From positions 17,748 through 81,747 of the forward strand of contig NZ_JAKGAP010000031.1 in assembly GCF_021532375.1 (NCBI RefSeq): 64,000 bases of DNA, given 5' to 3'. Under the pieces are notes generated by a model, which saw nothing but the letters and a program-made list of their open reading frames with translations, did no database searches and was not told the DNA's origin. Every line of letters begins with the position of its first letter. Within the stretch, counting starts at the first letter, position 1. The translations under genes were made by a program, and so were the position numbers. The stretch comes from Paenibacillus alkaliterrae (lineage in GTDB: Bacteria; Bacillota; Bacilli; Paenibacillales; Paenibacillaceae). This document shows, piece by piece, positions 32,862 through 42,934 of the stretch.

Positions 32862-34475
32862 CTATGCGTTTTCCATTCCCTTCTTCTTGGTTCGGAAGGA
32901 AAGCCGGTTGAAAAAACCTCCCGGCATTTCGTATACGGCATTTGCGGCTGTACTAGCTACGACGTGACGGCTTGCGCGCAGTGGATTGTTCACTGTTGAT
33001 CTGCTGGGTAACGACTCCGCAGCAAAGCCTTTTCTCGCAAGCGCTTCGTCGAACTCTTTCTGTGCCGCCTGTTTTGCCTTGAACAGCATCATTTGTACCC
33101 TGCTGTATACATTGATCGCCCCGTCACCCGTCGTTTCGATCGGGAGAAAGATAGCGTCGGGGTATCTCTCGGTAATCAAGGATTGAACCCCGTCCGATAC
33201 GCCGGAAGACGGCATGCATCCGAAAGGTTTGACGGAGATGGTCATGTTGACTTTCCGTTTGACCACGTTCAGAATCAGCTTGCCCACTTCCATATGCCCT
33301 TCTCCGCCGCGCAGCTGGTTGTTGTAGTGGTCATTCGCAACCCGGGCGATTTCCTCCATATCGGGCAAATGATAGCCGCGCAAACCGATCATTCGGGCAT
33401 ACGTATGGAATATCAACCGAATGCCCCGGTCGGCAAGCGCCAGCATACGTAACGTTTTAACGGGATTCTTACCTTTCAAACCTTTACCTCCAGCATCCGC
33501 TTTCCGCAAGCCTATCCGCTTCCGGGTATCGTAGAGCCCCGACCAAATGAGGAACAGGATCCAAGCGGTAACCGATTGAACTTCAACCTCGGCCCCTTCG
33601 GTTTCGAGAAACTTTTGCAAATGATAATTGCCGTCACCTTCCGTCGTCATGGCCCAAAATTCCCCGATGATGCTGACTTTCGGCTTCACACGCGTCCGGT
33701 CCACTTTAACGGCCTGCAGCTCTTTGCGGCACCGGATAAGCGTCGGAATGAGCGATTTGCGCCGGCTTAAAGCGTCATGCATAAGCTGCTTGCAGCGCGC
33801 AAGAACGGCGTCGGTTGTACCTTCCTCCACTTCATACGGACGAATGCGATAACCGATCGCATTCAAGATGTCCCCGAGCAGGACGGCCTTCAGGAAGCTG
33901 ATAAAAAACGAAGTGTCCAATTTAAGCGCCGATTCTCCGCCGGTCGCCTGCTTCAAACCGTCTGTCTGTTGGAACAAAAGCACTCGAAAACCGTCAAAGC
34001 CCGCATCGCGCAGCGCTTTCCGGTATTCCGTGACGTAAGTGCCGAAACGGCAGGGACCGCAGGAGCCGCTCGTCACGAACAGGTAATTGCTGACAATCTC
34101 TTCCTTAGACTTCCCTTCCACGTCGCGGAGATGGTGCAAGTATTTGATTAAATTTCCGACCGTGAAATATGTCGGATTGCACTGTCCGCGGTTGCCGAAT
34201 TCCTTGCCATAACGCAGCGAATCGCTGTCCGGACAATCCATGTGCCGAACCCGGTAGCCGAGCCCGGACAAAGCGCCCTCCACCAAGTAGTCATGAGCCA
34301 TCGTCAGCCCGCCGAACAAAATGGTTGTAGACGCTTTGTCTTTGGTTAGAAACCGGCGGGGAACAGGATCGAACCACTGGTGCTTGCCTGCCTGAATCAA
34401 ACCGAGTTCCTTTTCCTGTTCCTCCTGAAACTTGCGGAGCTCGTCCTCAAGCACATTTTTCTCCATTGCCACCAT
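32862..34475 (-). CDS. 2-hydroxyacyl-CoA dehydratase/activase-associated protein
   Basis: A 537-residue soluble protein matching the C-terminal, dehydratase-like portion of large BadF-type activases. Cysteine-containing segments visible are NRGQCNPTYF near residue 95, TSGSCGPCRFGTY near 137 and KPFGCMPSSGVSDG near 422; they could bind an iron-sulfur cluster. It follows the 1147-residue activase gene with a 47-bp gap, so the two should form a pair. In many relatives these parts are one polypeptide; here they are split. Possible roles are ATP-driven reduction of a CoA ester or another small substrate, as in the double-cubane cluster proteins. The substrate is unknown. Start ATG at 34475 follows AAGGAG. 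Confidence 0.7.
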   Translation of the reverse strand: MVAMEKNVLEDELRKFQEEQEKELGLIQAGKHQWFDPVPRRFLTKDKASTTILFGGLTMAHDYLVEGALSGLGYRVRHMDCPDSDSLRYGKEFGNRGQCNPTYFTVGNLIKYLHHLRDVEGKSKEEIVSNYLFVTSGSCGPCRFGTYVTEYRKALRDAGFDGFRVLLFQQTDGLKQATGGESALKLDTSFFISFLKAVLLGDILNAIGYRIRPYEVEEGTTDAVLARCKQLMHDALSRRKSLIPTLIRCRKELQAVKVDRTRVKPKVSIIGEFWAMTTEGDGNYHLQKFLETEGAEVEVQSVTAWILFLIWSGLYDTRKRIGLRKADAGGKGLKGKNPVKTLRMLALADRGIRLIFHTYARMIGLRGYHLPDMEEIARVANDHYNNQLRGGEGHMEVGKLILNVVKRKVNMTISVKPFGCMPSSGVSDGVQSLITERYPDAIFLPIETTGDGAINVYSRVQMMLFKAKQAAQKEFDEALARKGFAAESLPSRSTVNNPLRASRHVVASTAANAVYEMPGGFFNRLSFRTKKKGMENA

Positions 34476-34521
34476 AACTGATTTCACTCCTTGTTTTATA
34501 ATGTTTTAGAGGTACGAACTT

Positions 34522-37500
34522 TTAAATGGTTTTTTTCAAAAGTTCGGAACGTTTTTGCTCTAAACGAAGCTGCAACTCCGCTTTTCTCGCGGCCAAATCC
34601 TGCAGCCGTTCTTCATGCAGCCCCAGGCTGTGGGCATATGTCTTCACGCGTATTTTAATTGAACCGCTTGGTTTGTTCGCATCGATGTCATGTAATGCCG
34701 AGAACGGAGTTCCCGACGCAGAGATGATCGAGTCGATTAAACCGTAGGTCGGAGCGTCATGCCCGCATTTGAAACTGGATAGGTCCAGCACTGCAACATG
34801 AGGATGGCGCGCGGCAAATTTGGAAGCCCATACTTTTTGCACGCTGTTGGAACTGAAGTTCTCGGGCCACACGTCGGTCACTTCGAGCGCATATTCCACC
34901 CGTCCGCTTTGCAGGTCGTCACTGAAAAACCGGCGAAGCCATGCTTCATCTTTGGGGATGGAGCGCATGGATAAAATTGGATAGCCAAGCACCTGAAATT
35001 CATCCAAAACGTTGTGATTCATGCCCGGATCGGAGTGATAAGGGCGGCCGGTCAACAGAATGGCTATACGGTTCTCTTCTTCCATCTGTTCCAGAATCAA
35101 ACGTCCCTTCTCCTGCATTTCGGCATCGAACAATTCCATCGCCTTCCAGCTTTGATCGGCGGCAAAATCGCTCTCATCCTCCGTCATCAACAGATAGTCG
35201 CCGAATGCCTCAAATAGCTGTCTCTTCAAAAGATTCGGTTCCGTGAAGGTCATCGCCGGATCGAGATAGACTACCCCTCTGGTTTCAAAGAAGTTTACTT
35301 CTTTGGTAAAAGCAGCCTTGATTACATTCGGGGCGCCGGCCACAATCGGACAGCTCGTCGAATCCATCACATTCTGCACATGGGTCGGAATGTGGGTGAT
35401 ACACGGAAAGAAAATATAGTCGATAGGTTTTTTCTCATGATGTTTAAACAACAAATTGTGAACATGCGCCTGCGCGACTTTCGACGGATAGCAAGGATCG
35501 ATCGATCCGTATTTACCGCCTTCCTGCCACATTTCCTCACTCGTATTGTCGCTGAACACGATGTTCCGCTGCTCGATGCCAAGCGTCTCGAAGTAGGTCC
35601 GCCAAAAAGGCGCAGTCGACCATATGTTAAGGACTTTCGGAATGCCGATGCGCAGACGGTTCCGACGCTCCGCCGCCTCGGCGGAGGAACGTTCAAAATC
35701 CGGCCGGTGCGATGTTTTGCGCAGTCCAAACCAGCTGCGCTGCGGCAGGTGGTCATTTGCCTGTTCGCCTGATTCGGGCAGCGGCTCCGGATCGTAAAAA
35801 TGCTGGAACATGCGGCGCGCTTCGTATTCCACCAGATTCGGATAATGTTTTTTCAGCTCCTGCCGCTTCTTGGTTAATGTGGTGACAGCTTCCTGATCTT
35901 CCACGGTTCCCTTCTCGCAGCTGAAACCCGAGATGTAACGGGCGGTTTGTCCGTCCGGCGTCTGAGAGTCGATAAAAGTCCGGCTGCAGTTGTTGGGACA
36001 GAACGTACAGCGGGTGGATTCGTCGTTGCGCGATACATAGCTTAGCATTATCGCCGCTTCCAAGCCCAAAAACGTGGAATATCCGCGCCGTTTCACCACA
36101 CGCAGCGTTTCCCTCGCCGCCCCGATCGCACCCGCTTCCCCCGGGTGAGGATGAACGTATACTTCAGCATCGGGAACCCGCTGTTTAATGTAATCCACCT
36201 GCGCTTTTACGGCTGCCAAGTTGTATTGCGTCCCTCCCTGCAGGACAAATTTACGGCCTAGTTCCGCCATGCGCGGGATCTGCACGACATACTGCCATAT
36301 GTTCTTCGGGAGGACAAGCGCGAGTCCGGCCAGCAATTCCTCTTTGGAATACCCCTCTTTCTGAAAATTAACCCGGTCCGCATCGAGAAATACGGCACAT
36401 CCGTATGAAAATTTTGGTGAAAGGTCTGCCGCGAACGCTGTATCCGCGTAATCCTGTACCGGTATGCCAAACTGATCCGCCATCGCCTGCAGCAGCATCC
36501 CATTCCCGGCGGAACATTGATTGGACAGCCTAAAATCCCGAAAATCCCCATTTTTCAGAAACAACACTTTAATGTCCTGACCGCCGATATCGCAAATGAC
36601 ATCAATATCGCCGAATTCGTTAACGGCGCTCATCATATGCGCAACGGTCTCGACAATGTTGACGTCCGCCTTTAACGTTTTCTCCAATACATCCGCCGCA
36701 TATCCGGTGGCGCCGAAGCCGATGATTTCCAATTCGGCTCCCTGCCCCGTTACCCTATCGCGGATCCGTTTCAGCATTTCTCTCGTATCTTCGAGGGGGT
36801 TGCCTTTGGAAAGCTGATATTCCTTAAGCAGAATCTCTCCGCTTTCATCGACGAGAACGGCTTTGGACGAAGTGGAACCGCCGTCCAGACCGATCGCCGC
36901 CCTTACCTTCTGCCCGGGTGCGAAGGTTGCCGGCGTAAAGCGGGGAATCTTGTACGTCTTGCGGAATTGTTCCAGCTCCGTTACGCCGCTTGCCAACGGC
37001 GGGCCCGCGTTTTCACCCAACTTCGCTTTCCGGCCGTGCGCGATAAATTGTTTCAATTTTTCCAATCCTGTGTAATTGCCTACGCCGGCCGGTTCATGCA
37101 TGCCGTACATGACGGCTCCAAAGGCAGCGTAGTACTGGGAATTGTCGGGTACGAAAATCAATTCCTCAAGCGGGATGTCTTTGGGATAATCATATCCCCG
37201 GTCCTTCCAAGTTTGCGGTATGCGCATCCGCCAGCATTCCTGCAGAAACGGCAGGTATGTATTAGGTCCTCCCAGCAGCAAAACACGGTGCCGCAGCGTA
37301 TTGCCCCGGGTCAGAACGGAAAGATTCTGCATGACGATAGCATCAGCCAAAGAACACATAATTTCGGCTGAAGGAATACCGCTCTTCACCAGATTGACAA
37401 TATCCGTTTCGGCAAATACCCCGCACTTGGCAGCCACATGGTGCAGTTTCGAATCGTCAAAGTGCAGGTTCCCCACTTCTTCCATAGGCATTCCCACTTT

Positions 37501-37965
37501 AATCATGCACTTGTCGATCGTGGCGCCGGTACCGGATGCGCACTTGTCGTTCATGGACGTCAGCGCTTGTTTATTGCCGGTTTCCTCGTTCACTTTAAAA
37601 ATGATGATTTTAGCATCCTGTCCTCCAAGTTCAATGACACTGCCCACATCGGGATGAAGATGTTCGACGGCCATCGAAACGGCGTTCACTTCCTGAACAA
37701 ACTTTGCTCCGATATGCTCGGCAATCGGTCCTGCTCCGGAGCCCGTTATAAACACACGAATGTTCTCCTGCTTGACGTCTTGAAATTCATTTCCGATCGT
37801 AACCAGTAATTCCAATACCTTCTCCGCCTGCTTCGTATGGTGGCGCTGATAATCCGACCATACGATTTCTTTGCTTGCCGGGTTGACTACGGTTGCTTTG
37901 ACAGTAGTCGAACCGACGTCAACTCCGATGATTATACTGTCTGAAAGCTTTGAATTATTTTCCAT
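34522..37965 (-). CDS. Large BadF/BadG-type acyl-CoA dehydratase activase (tandem ASKHA ATPase)
   Basis: A 1147-residue protein with two ASKHA ATPase domains. The first starts at GVDVGSTTVKATVVN (near residue 14) with IELGGQDAKI near 112 and KCASGTGATID near 140. The second starts at GLDGGSTSSKAVLVD (near 362) with CDIGGQDIKVLF near 458 and NQCSAGNGM near 482. The cysteine before each A/S-GTG or A-GNG would hold the bridging [4Fe-4S] cluster. CTFCPNNCSRT near 656 may bind a further cluster, and a DUF2229-type region follows. Such activases couple ATP hydrolysis to low-potential electron transfer into a dehydratase-type partner, here probably the product of the next gene. AAAAGGAG precedes the ATG. 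Confidence 0.85.
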   Translation of the reverse strand: MENNSKLSDSIIIGVDVGSTTVKATVVNPASKEIVWSDYQRHHTKQAEKVLELLVTIGNEFQDVKQENIRVFITGSGAGPIAEHIGAKFVQEVNAVSMAVEHLHPDVGSVIELGGQDAKIIIFKVNEETGNKQALTSMNDKCASGTGATIDKCMIKVGMPMEEVGNLHFDDSKLHHVAAKCGVFAETDIVNLVKSGIPSAEIMCSLADAIVMQNLSVLTRGNTLRHRVLLLGGPNTYLPFLQECWRMRIPQTWKDRGYDYPKDIPLEELIFVPDNSQYYAAFGAVMYGMHEPAGVGNYTGLEKLKQFIAHGRKAKLGENAGPPLASGVTELEQFRKTYKIPRFTPATFAPGQKVRAAIGLDGGSTSSKAVLVDESGEILLKEYQLSKGNPLEDTREMLKRIRDRVTGQGAELEIIGFGATGYAADVLEKTLKADVNIVETVAHMMSAVNEFGDIDVICDIGGQDIKVLFLKNGDFRDFRLSNQCSAGNGMLLQAMADQFGIPVQDYADTAFAADLSPKFSYGCAVFLDADRVNFQKEGYSKEELLAGLALVLPKNIWQYVVQIPRMAELGRKFVLQGGTQYNLAAVKAQVDYIKQRVPDAEVYVHPHPGEAGAIGAARETLRVVKRRGYSTFLGLEAAIMLSYVSRNDESTRCTFCPNNCSRTFIDSQTPDGQTARYISGFSCEKGTVEDQEAVTTLTKKRQELKKHYPNLVEYEARRMFQHFYDPEPLPESGEQANDHLPQRSWFGLRKTSHRPDFERSSAEAAERRNRLRIGIPKVLNIWSTAPFWRTYFETLGIEQRNIVFSDNTSEEMWQEGGKYGSIDPCYPSKVAQAHVHNLLFKHHEKKPIDYIFFPCITHIPTHVQNVMDSTSCPIVAGAPNVIKAAFTKEVNFFETRGVVYLDPAMTFTEPNLLKRQLFEAFGDYLLMTEDESDFAADQSWKAMELFDAEMQEKGRLILEQMEEENRIAILLTGRPYHSDPGMNHNVLDEFQVLGYPILSMRSIPKDEAWLRRFFSDDLQSGRVEYALEVTDVWPENFSSNSVQKVWASKFAARHPHVAVLDLSSFKCGHDAPTYGLIDSIISASGTPFSALHDIDANKPSGSIKIRVKTYAHSLGLHEERLQDLAARKAELQLRLEQKRSELLKKTI

Positions 37966-38108
37966 CCCAATGCTCCTTTTCTAAAATCATAGTTAGTATT
38001 TTGTGTATAAATTAGGCATTCTATACAAAGAACAATTAACGGAATTCCCTTTCAAGGTTATTCGAAACTTAAGCTTATGCTTAAATATGCGTTTTTAAGG
38101 AGGCGAGA

Positions 38109-39530
38109 TTGCAATTGCTTTGGATCATTGCGGCTCTCTTGTTGTTTATCATCCAAATCGCATCCATCATCATCCTCGAATATCGCCGTTCGAACAAAGC
38201 GATTGCTTGGCTGATCATCTTGTTCCTCTTTCCGATATTTGGTTTTCTGCTGTATTATTTTGTAGCGAAAGAATATTTTTGCCACCGTACCCTTCGGCGG
38301 AAAAAAAACAGGCACTGGGAATCATTCAAGTCAGACCTCATTCATCGATGCAAGCAGCGAATAGCGATTGATATGGTTGAGGAAACCGTTTGCCAAGAGG
38401 ACAACTTGCATGCATTACTCAAAAACATGCCGTCCATCCCCATTACCGCTTGCAATGAAACGACGATATATGCCGAAGGAGAACAAGCGTTTGAAGCGAT
38501 GCTCGAATCGATAGCAGGGGCCAGGCACCATATCCATATTGAGTTCTACATTATCCGCGACGACAATCTCGGTACCCGATTTGAGCGGTTGTTGATCCGG
38601 AAAGCGCAGGAAGGGGTCCAAGTGCGGCTTTTATATGACGGATTCGGCAGCCGTCGATTGGGAAAGGCCTTTTTGAAAAGGCTGCAGGATGCCGGCGTGG
38701 AAACGGGGTGCTTTTTTCCCCCGGTAGCCGCATTCTTCGATAAGCGGCTCAATTACCGCAATCACCGCAAAATTGTAGTTGTGGACGGCAAAATCGGTTT
38801 TTTGGGCGGATTGAATATTGGGGATGAATACTTGGGGAAAGATCCGGCATTCGGTTATTGGCGGGATACTCATTTCAGTATGAAAGGCGATGCGGTACTG
38901 TGGATCCAATATACCTTTTTGACAGATTGGTATTTGGTCAAAGAACAAATAATAACCGATTCTGTCTATTATCCTGTTCAGGAAAGTCAAGGGAGAGAAT
39001 TTGTGCAAATCGTGAAAAGCGGTCCGGACGAGACGATCCTGGAGCTTATTTTCTCCCTCATCGTTTCAGCGAAGAAGCGGCTTTATATTGAGACGCCTTA
39101 TTTCGTTCCCGATCCCGGCATCTTATTGGCTCTAAAAACGGCCGTCATCAGCGGAATCGATGTTCGCATTATTATACCAGACGTTCCTGACAAAAAAATT
39201 GTATACTATGCATCTTTGTCCTATGTCCAGGAATTGCTGCAGGCGGGAGCCCGATTTTATTGCTATCAGAAAGGGTTCCTCCATTCCAAAGTGATTATTT
39301 CCGATAACTTGGCTTGCTCTGGCAGCGCAAATATGGATATACGCAGCTTTTGCGGCCAATTCGAACTCAATGCGGTCTTTTTTGACGGAAAGGTAATTGA
39401 CCGCTTGGTACAAGATTTTTTCAGGGATCTTAGCCTAAGCCAGGAGATTTTGCTGCCAGAATTCGAAAAGCGGCCTGGAATTCAGAAGATGAAAGAAGTT
39501 TTCGCCCGGTTGCTCTCGCCTTTGTTTTAG
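38109..39530 (+). CDS. cls: Cardiolipin synthase
   Basis: Membrane phospholipase D-family enzyme that condenses two phosphatidylglycerols. It is 473 residues long. Two N-terminal helices (about 3-24 and 32-52) are followed by two HKD motifs: NHRKIVVVDGKIGFLGGLN near residue 218 and LHSKVIISDNLACSGSANMD near 397. The start is TTG five bases after AAGGAGG. It is transcribed alone, divergently from the activase genes. B. subtilis has several cls paralogues, so the specific paralogue is not assigned. Confidence 0.93.
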   Translation: MQLLWIIAALLLFIIQIASIIILEYRRSNKAIAWLIILFLFPIFGFLLYYFVAKEYFCHRTLRRKKNRHWESFKSDLIHRCKQRIAIDMVEETVCQEDNLHALLKNMPSIPITACNETTIYAEGEQAFEAMLESIAGARHHIHIEFYIIRDDNLGTRFERLLIRKAQEGVQVRLLYDGFGSRRLGKAFLKRLQDAGVETGCFFPPVAAFFDKRLNYRNHRKIVVVDGKIGFLGGLNIGDEYLGKDPAFGYWRDTHFSMKGDAVLWIQYTFLTDWYLVKEQIITDSVYYPVQESQGREFVQIVKSGPDETILELIFSLIVSAKKRLYIETPYFVPDPGILLALKTAVISGIDVRIIIPDVPDKKIVYYASLSYVQELLQAGARFYCYQKGFLHSKVIISDNLACSGSANMDIRSFCGQFELNAVFFDGKVIDRLVQDFFRDLSLSQEILLPEFEKRPGIQKMKEVFARLLSPLF

Positions 39531-39612
39531 ACCGGGCTAGGTGTGCTTATATTTAGAAACATAAAAATAATGGAGTGTGAGAGGAGTTCAACAATCATGT
39601 CAAACGCTCCTC

Positions 39613-40314
39613 CTACACGACCAGCCCTTGCTCCAGCGCGTAACGTGTCAGCTGTACCCGATTGTCGAGATGCAGCTTTTGCAATATATTTTTGAGATGG
39701 TTTTTGACCGTATGCTCGGAAAGGCCCAGCACACCGGCAATATCGCGGTTAGAGGCACCCGTTGCGACGCGTTCCAGCACTTCCTTTTCTCTTTCCGTCA
39801 ACGGGGTCGTTATGACTGCCGCATGCTTGTCCAGCGACTGCCCTGTGCCTGCTTGCCGCTTCGAAGGCTGCGGATTGCTTGACGTGAATTCCTGCAGCAA
39901 ACGAAAGGCAAGCTCCTTCGGCATCGGCGCTTCATCCAGCGATACGGCGCGCAAATATTCCATCCACGCGGATGGTGCGACATTTTTGAGCAAATAACCC
40001 TGCGCTCCCCGCTTAATCGCCTCGAATAAATGCGTGATATCATCCGATACGGTTACCATAACGATCTTCAAAGAAGGCAGAAGCAGCTTCAGCCGCTGCG
40101 TGGCTTCAAGACCTCCCATGCCGGGCATATTGATATCCATCAGCACCAAATCCGGCTGCGCAGCCGGTATGGACGCTATTGCTTCCTCGCCGCTCGCCGC
40201 CTCCCCTACAACTGCAAAGGAGCCGTCGCTCATGACGATATCGCGCATCCCTTCGCGGCCATGCGGATGGTCGTCGACCAAAAATACGCGTACATATGAA
40301 GTACGTTCCGTCAT
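39613..40314 (-). CDS. NarL/LuxR-family response regulator
   Basis: A 233-residue regulator. The receiver domain has LVDDHP near residue 11, the phosphorylated Asp in VLMDINMPGM near 57 and Lys near 107. The C-terminal LuxR-type helix-turn-helix is LTEREKEVLERVATGASNRDIAGVLGLSEHTVKNHLKNIL (near 167-205, quoted here in parts: LTEREKEVLE, SNRDIAGVLGLSEHTVKNHL). ATG 40314 has GGAGGCGAG upstream and follows the kinase stop by one base, which indicates coupling. The partner kinase lies just upstream; CopD follows the pair in the reverse order, so envelope or copper stress are possible inputs. Confidence 0.92.
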   Translation of the reverse strand: MTERTSYVRVFLVDDHPHGREGMRDIVMSDGSFAVVGEAASGEEAIASIPAAQPDLVLMDINMPGMGGLEATQRLKLLLPSLKIVMVTVSDDITHLFEAIKRGAQGYLLKNVAPSAWMEYLRAVSLDEAPMPKELAFRLLQEFTSSNPQPSKRQAGTGQSLDKHAAVITTPLTEREKEVLERVATGASNRDIAGVLGLSEHTVKNHLKNILQKLHLDNRVQLTRYALEQGLVV

Positions 40315-40315
40315 C

Positions 40316-41167
40316 CTAATCTCGCCTCCCTCTAATTTCAACGACCGTTCCATGCGGCTGCGCCCGTTGCACCATGAACGTCCAGCCCAAGGCGCTCGCC
40401 CGATCCCGCATCATTTTAACGCCGTACTTCCCTTTCTCGTGCAGCTTCTGCTCTTCCGCTCCAACCCCGTCATCTTGAATGGAGCAGCGGAAGGCATTAC
40501 GATGCTCGCCATGACGGCTTTCGTTCTCGCCGCGAATAACAACATGCTTCGCCTGCGCGTGCTTCTGCACGTTCATAAGCGCTTCACGAATAATGGCAAG
40601 CAGCTCCACCTTCTGTTTATGCGTCAGCGTCCCCTCCCGCACCCGCCATTCCACCTTCGTTCGAATGCCGGAGGTTTGCTCCATTTCAGCTGTTAAATGA
40701 TGTATGCCCTGCATCCAGGACATTTCCGCAGGCAGCGGCGCATCATTCAAATTAGCGATCGATTGCCTTACATCGTCATAAACGCGGCGTATCGTCTGCC
40801 TGATTTGATCCGTCGTTTGCCGCATGTCCGTGTCCGTTTGGGCGCGCTCCAGCTTGTCCAGCTTAACCGATAACATGAACAGCGATTGCGATATTCCATC
40901 ATGCAGCTCCCGCGCCAATTGCTCACGCTCTTCGAAGGCCGCCTTCACGATTTTCTCGCGCTGCAGCAATTCCTGCATGTGCTCCAGCTTGGCGAACAGT
41001 GCCCGCAGCAGTGTCAGCGTAATAAGAAAAACGAAGACGGGAGCAAGCAAGTTGCCAAGATCCATGGAGATGAACGGAAGCAGCAGCGTATGCCGCAAAT
41101 ATTCCCATAATCCGATCGTAATCGTCGGAATCCATAAAATGAGCCATTTTAACCATTTGTAAGACAT
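40316..41167 (-). CDS. Sensor histidine kinase (HisKA_3 type)
   Basis: A 283-residue kinase. Two hydrophobic helices near residues 8-25 and 38-58 are joined by a very short outside loop, as in intramembrane-sensing kinases. HisKA_3 has EREQLARELHDGISQSLFML near residue 80 with the phosphorylated histidine. The HATPase has IIREALMNVQKHAQA near 190 and DDGVGA near 237. It is cotranscribed with the LuxR-type regulator, and its own start lies 25 bp from the CopD gene stop. Confidence 0.9.
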   Translation of the reverse strand: MSYKWLKWLILWIPTITIGLWEYLRHTLLLPFISMDLGNLLAPVFVFLITLTLLRALFAKLEHMQELLQREKIVKAAFEEREQLARELHDGISQSLFMLSVKLDKLERAQTDTDMRQTTDQIRQTIRRVYDDVRQSIANLNDAPLPAEMSWMQGIHHLTAEMEQTSGIRTKVEWRVREGTLTHKQKVELLAIIREALMNVQKHAQAKHVVIRGENESRHGEHRNAFRCSIQDDGVGAEEQKLHEKGKYGVKMMRDRASALGWTFMVQRAQPHGTVVEIRGRRD

Positions 41168-41192
41168 ACCAGCTTCAGCTCTCTCCTCACGT

Positions 41193-42608
41193 TTAATCGT
41201 TGCGGAATGGAATCGTCTGCAGCACTTCCCCGTCAGCTTTGTCGATTATTACCAGCTCAGCAACCCACTCCCCTCGCTTAGGCAGATCAACCTTTTCCGC
41301 GTAATAATCCGTCTCTTTGAAGCCTGGGAACACGACATCCTCGTCTGCGTAATCGCTGTGCAAAGGAACCTCAATGACATTGCGGCTCGAAGCATCAGCC
41401 GATCGAAGCTGCAATTGAACGGAAGCCGGCGACCCAAGCTGCTCAGGCAGCCATACCTTCAGATTCACCCGGTTAGGGCCAGGTCCGTTTGGTTTTATTT
41501 CTAACGTATAATGAAGCTTATCGCCCATTTTATGATAGGACAACGGCTCCGTTTTGGGGATCGGGCTCACATAGGTAAGCACGCCTACTAAGATTAGAGT
41601 GACGCTCATTAAGAGACCATCCAGCTTCAGAAGCTTTCCGCTTGGGAGCTCGGATCGAGAAGCTCTCCGATGCAGGAAGAAGCCTGTTCCCATAATGAGT
41701 ACGAGCAGTGCAGCTTTCGTCAGCAGCAGCAAGCCCCAGCCCGTATAGAGCAAATATCGCCAGGAAGGAAGCAAAATTACGGTCATCAAGACCCCGCTCA
41801 CCGTTAACATGATGATCGTCAGCCACGCCATTCTGGTAAACCGTTCGGCGAACCGCCCCGCCTCCTTGCGTTCCGCATGCCAGAAGAGCAGCAGCAGAAA
41901 TACCCCGCCGGTCCACAGGGCCGCGCATACGAGATGAATATAATCGAGTACGATAGCCAGCGTATTGGAGGGCAAGGCATTGACATGTCCATTAAAGCTT
42001 TCCGCCGATAGAAGCAATAGCGCCCATACGGCTTTGAATGGATCAGAAAGCCGCAGCACGGCAAAGCCAAGCAACGAGAACAGGCCGAGACCGAGCCATG
42101 AGCGGCCGGTCGCGGTCCCCGTTAACAAGCGGAGCCATTCCGTCTGACTGCTGCCGTTGTAGCCCTTCAATAAACTGCTCATGTGAACAAAAACGTAAAG
42201 AAGGACGACAAGCAGCAGCCCCCTCATAGCAAGCAATCCCCATTTGTTCACGAGCCTGCGCTGAACTTCATCATTTCCTTCCGGAATAGCAACGGACCAA
42301 AGCATGAGGCCGGCAGTCATCATCAGCATAAAATAAAAAACGGCTCTAACCGCGTAAAAAAAAGCCTGCACCACCGTAATGCCTCCGTCACCATGATCGG
42401 CCTGCGAATGGTTGTGACCGACCTGCTCATGAGGATCGAAGGCAGTCGCTTCATAAACGAAGCCCGGCTGCGCTGATGCGGATGCAGGACCAGACCATAG
42501 GTAAACGGAAGCCGTTATGATTAGAAAAAGTAAGCCGAAGCCGACATATTTATAGCAACTGGCGGTAAATGGTTGGCTGGGAGTTTTTTCGCAGAATATG
42601 TTACGCAC
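41193..42608 (-). CDS. CopD-family copper resistance membrane protein
   Basis: A 471-residue membrane protein with an N-terminal signal-like helix, a His-rich outside segment (HEQVGHNHSQADHGDGG, near residues 60-76) and about eight helices with the CopD-type SFNGHVNALP and DYIHLVCAALWTGGVFLLL motifs near 203-235. The C-terminal 110 residues are a beta-rich outside domain. It resembles the CopD part of YcnJ without the CopC domain in front. It may import copper or act as a periplasmic redox protein. Start GTG after AAAGGA. It is 25 bp upstream of the sensor kinase gene in the same direction. Confidence 0.8.
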   Translation of the reverse strand: MRNIFCEKTPSQPFTASCYKYVGFGLLFLIITASVYLWSGPASASAQPGFVYEATAFDPHEQVGHNHSQADHGDGGITVVQAFFYAVRAVFYFMLMMTAGLMLWSVAIPEGNDEVQRRLVNKWGLLAMRGLLLVVLLYVFVHMSSLLKGYNGSSQTEWLRLLTGTATGRSWLGLGLFSLLGFAVLRLSDPFKAVWALLLLSAESFNGHVNALPSNTLAIVLDYIHLVCAALWTGGVFLLLLFWHAERKEAGRFAERFTRMAWLTIIMLTVSGVLMTVILLPSWRYLLYTGWGLLLLTKAALLVLIMGTGFFLHRRASRSELPSGKLLKLDGLLMSVTLILVGVLTYVSPIPKTEPLSYHKMGDKLHYTLEIKPNGPGPNRVNLKVWLPEQLGSPASVQLQLRSADASSRNVIEVPLHSDYADEDVVFPGFKETDYYAEKVDLPKRGEWVAELVIIDKADGEVLQTIPFRND

Positions 42609-42779
42609 GATGTCACGTCCTTTATGTTGTTCAGCTTCAGTGTACTAGACGGACGGGAAAAGAACAATTCGAAAACAGCGAGTTTTCTATTAAGATTGTA
42701 TATCAGCGGGACGTATAGACTCCAGATCTAAGGACCATTCTACATAATATAAAAAATACAAAGGATGTGAGCCATTTTT

Positions 42780-42926
42780 ATGGACAAAGATTTTCGTATT
42801 GCTGAGCTGGGCGGACAACCTGATGGACTCGATGCTATACGCAGGCTGGAGCAGCAATTAACCCAGCAGTACGGCTCGGACGTTGCACTGATTGCTTATA
42901 CAGCGGAGACGGAAGAAGAAAAATAA
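42780..42926 (+). CDS. Small acidic protein (48 aa)
   Basis: A 48-codon frame beginning MDKDFRIAELGGQPDGLDA and ending AETEEEK. It is soluble, with a helical centre (RRLEQQLTQQYG). AAAGGATG is upstream, a little far from the ATG (about 12 bases). Codon use looks ordinary for this genome. It may end at the terminator at 43243-43291. No family is recognised. Confidence 0.55.
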   Translation: MDKDFRIAELGGQPDGLDAIRRLEQQLTQQYGSDVALIAYTAETEEEK

Positions 42927-42934
42927 ACGTTACC

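Noticed and set aside
35367..35772. Frames of about 130 codons on both strands inside the activase gene
   Set aside because: Out-of-frame shadows of a well-conserved protein with low-complexity Arg-rich content.
38058..38315. An 85-codon minus-strand frame overlapping the start of the cardiolipin synthase gene
   Set aside because: It is antisense to the two conserved N-terminal helices of Cls and has no support of its own.
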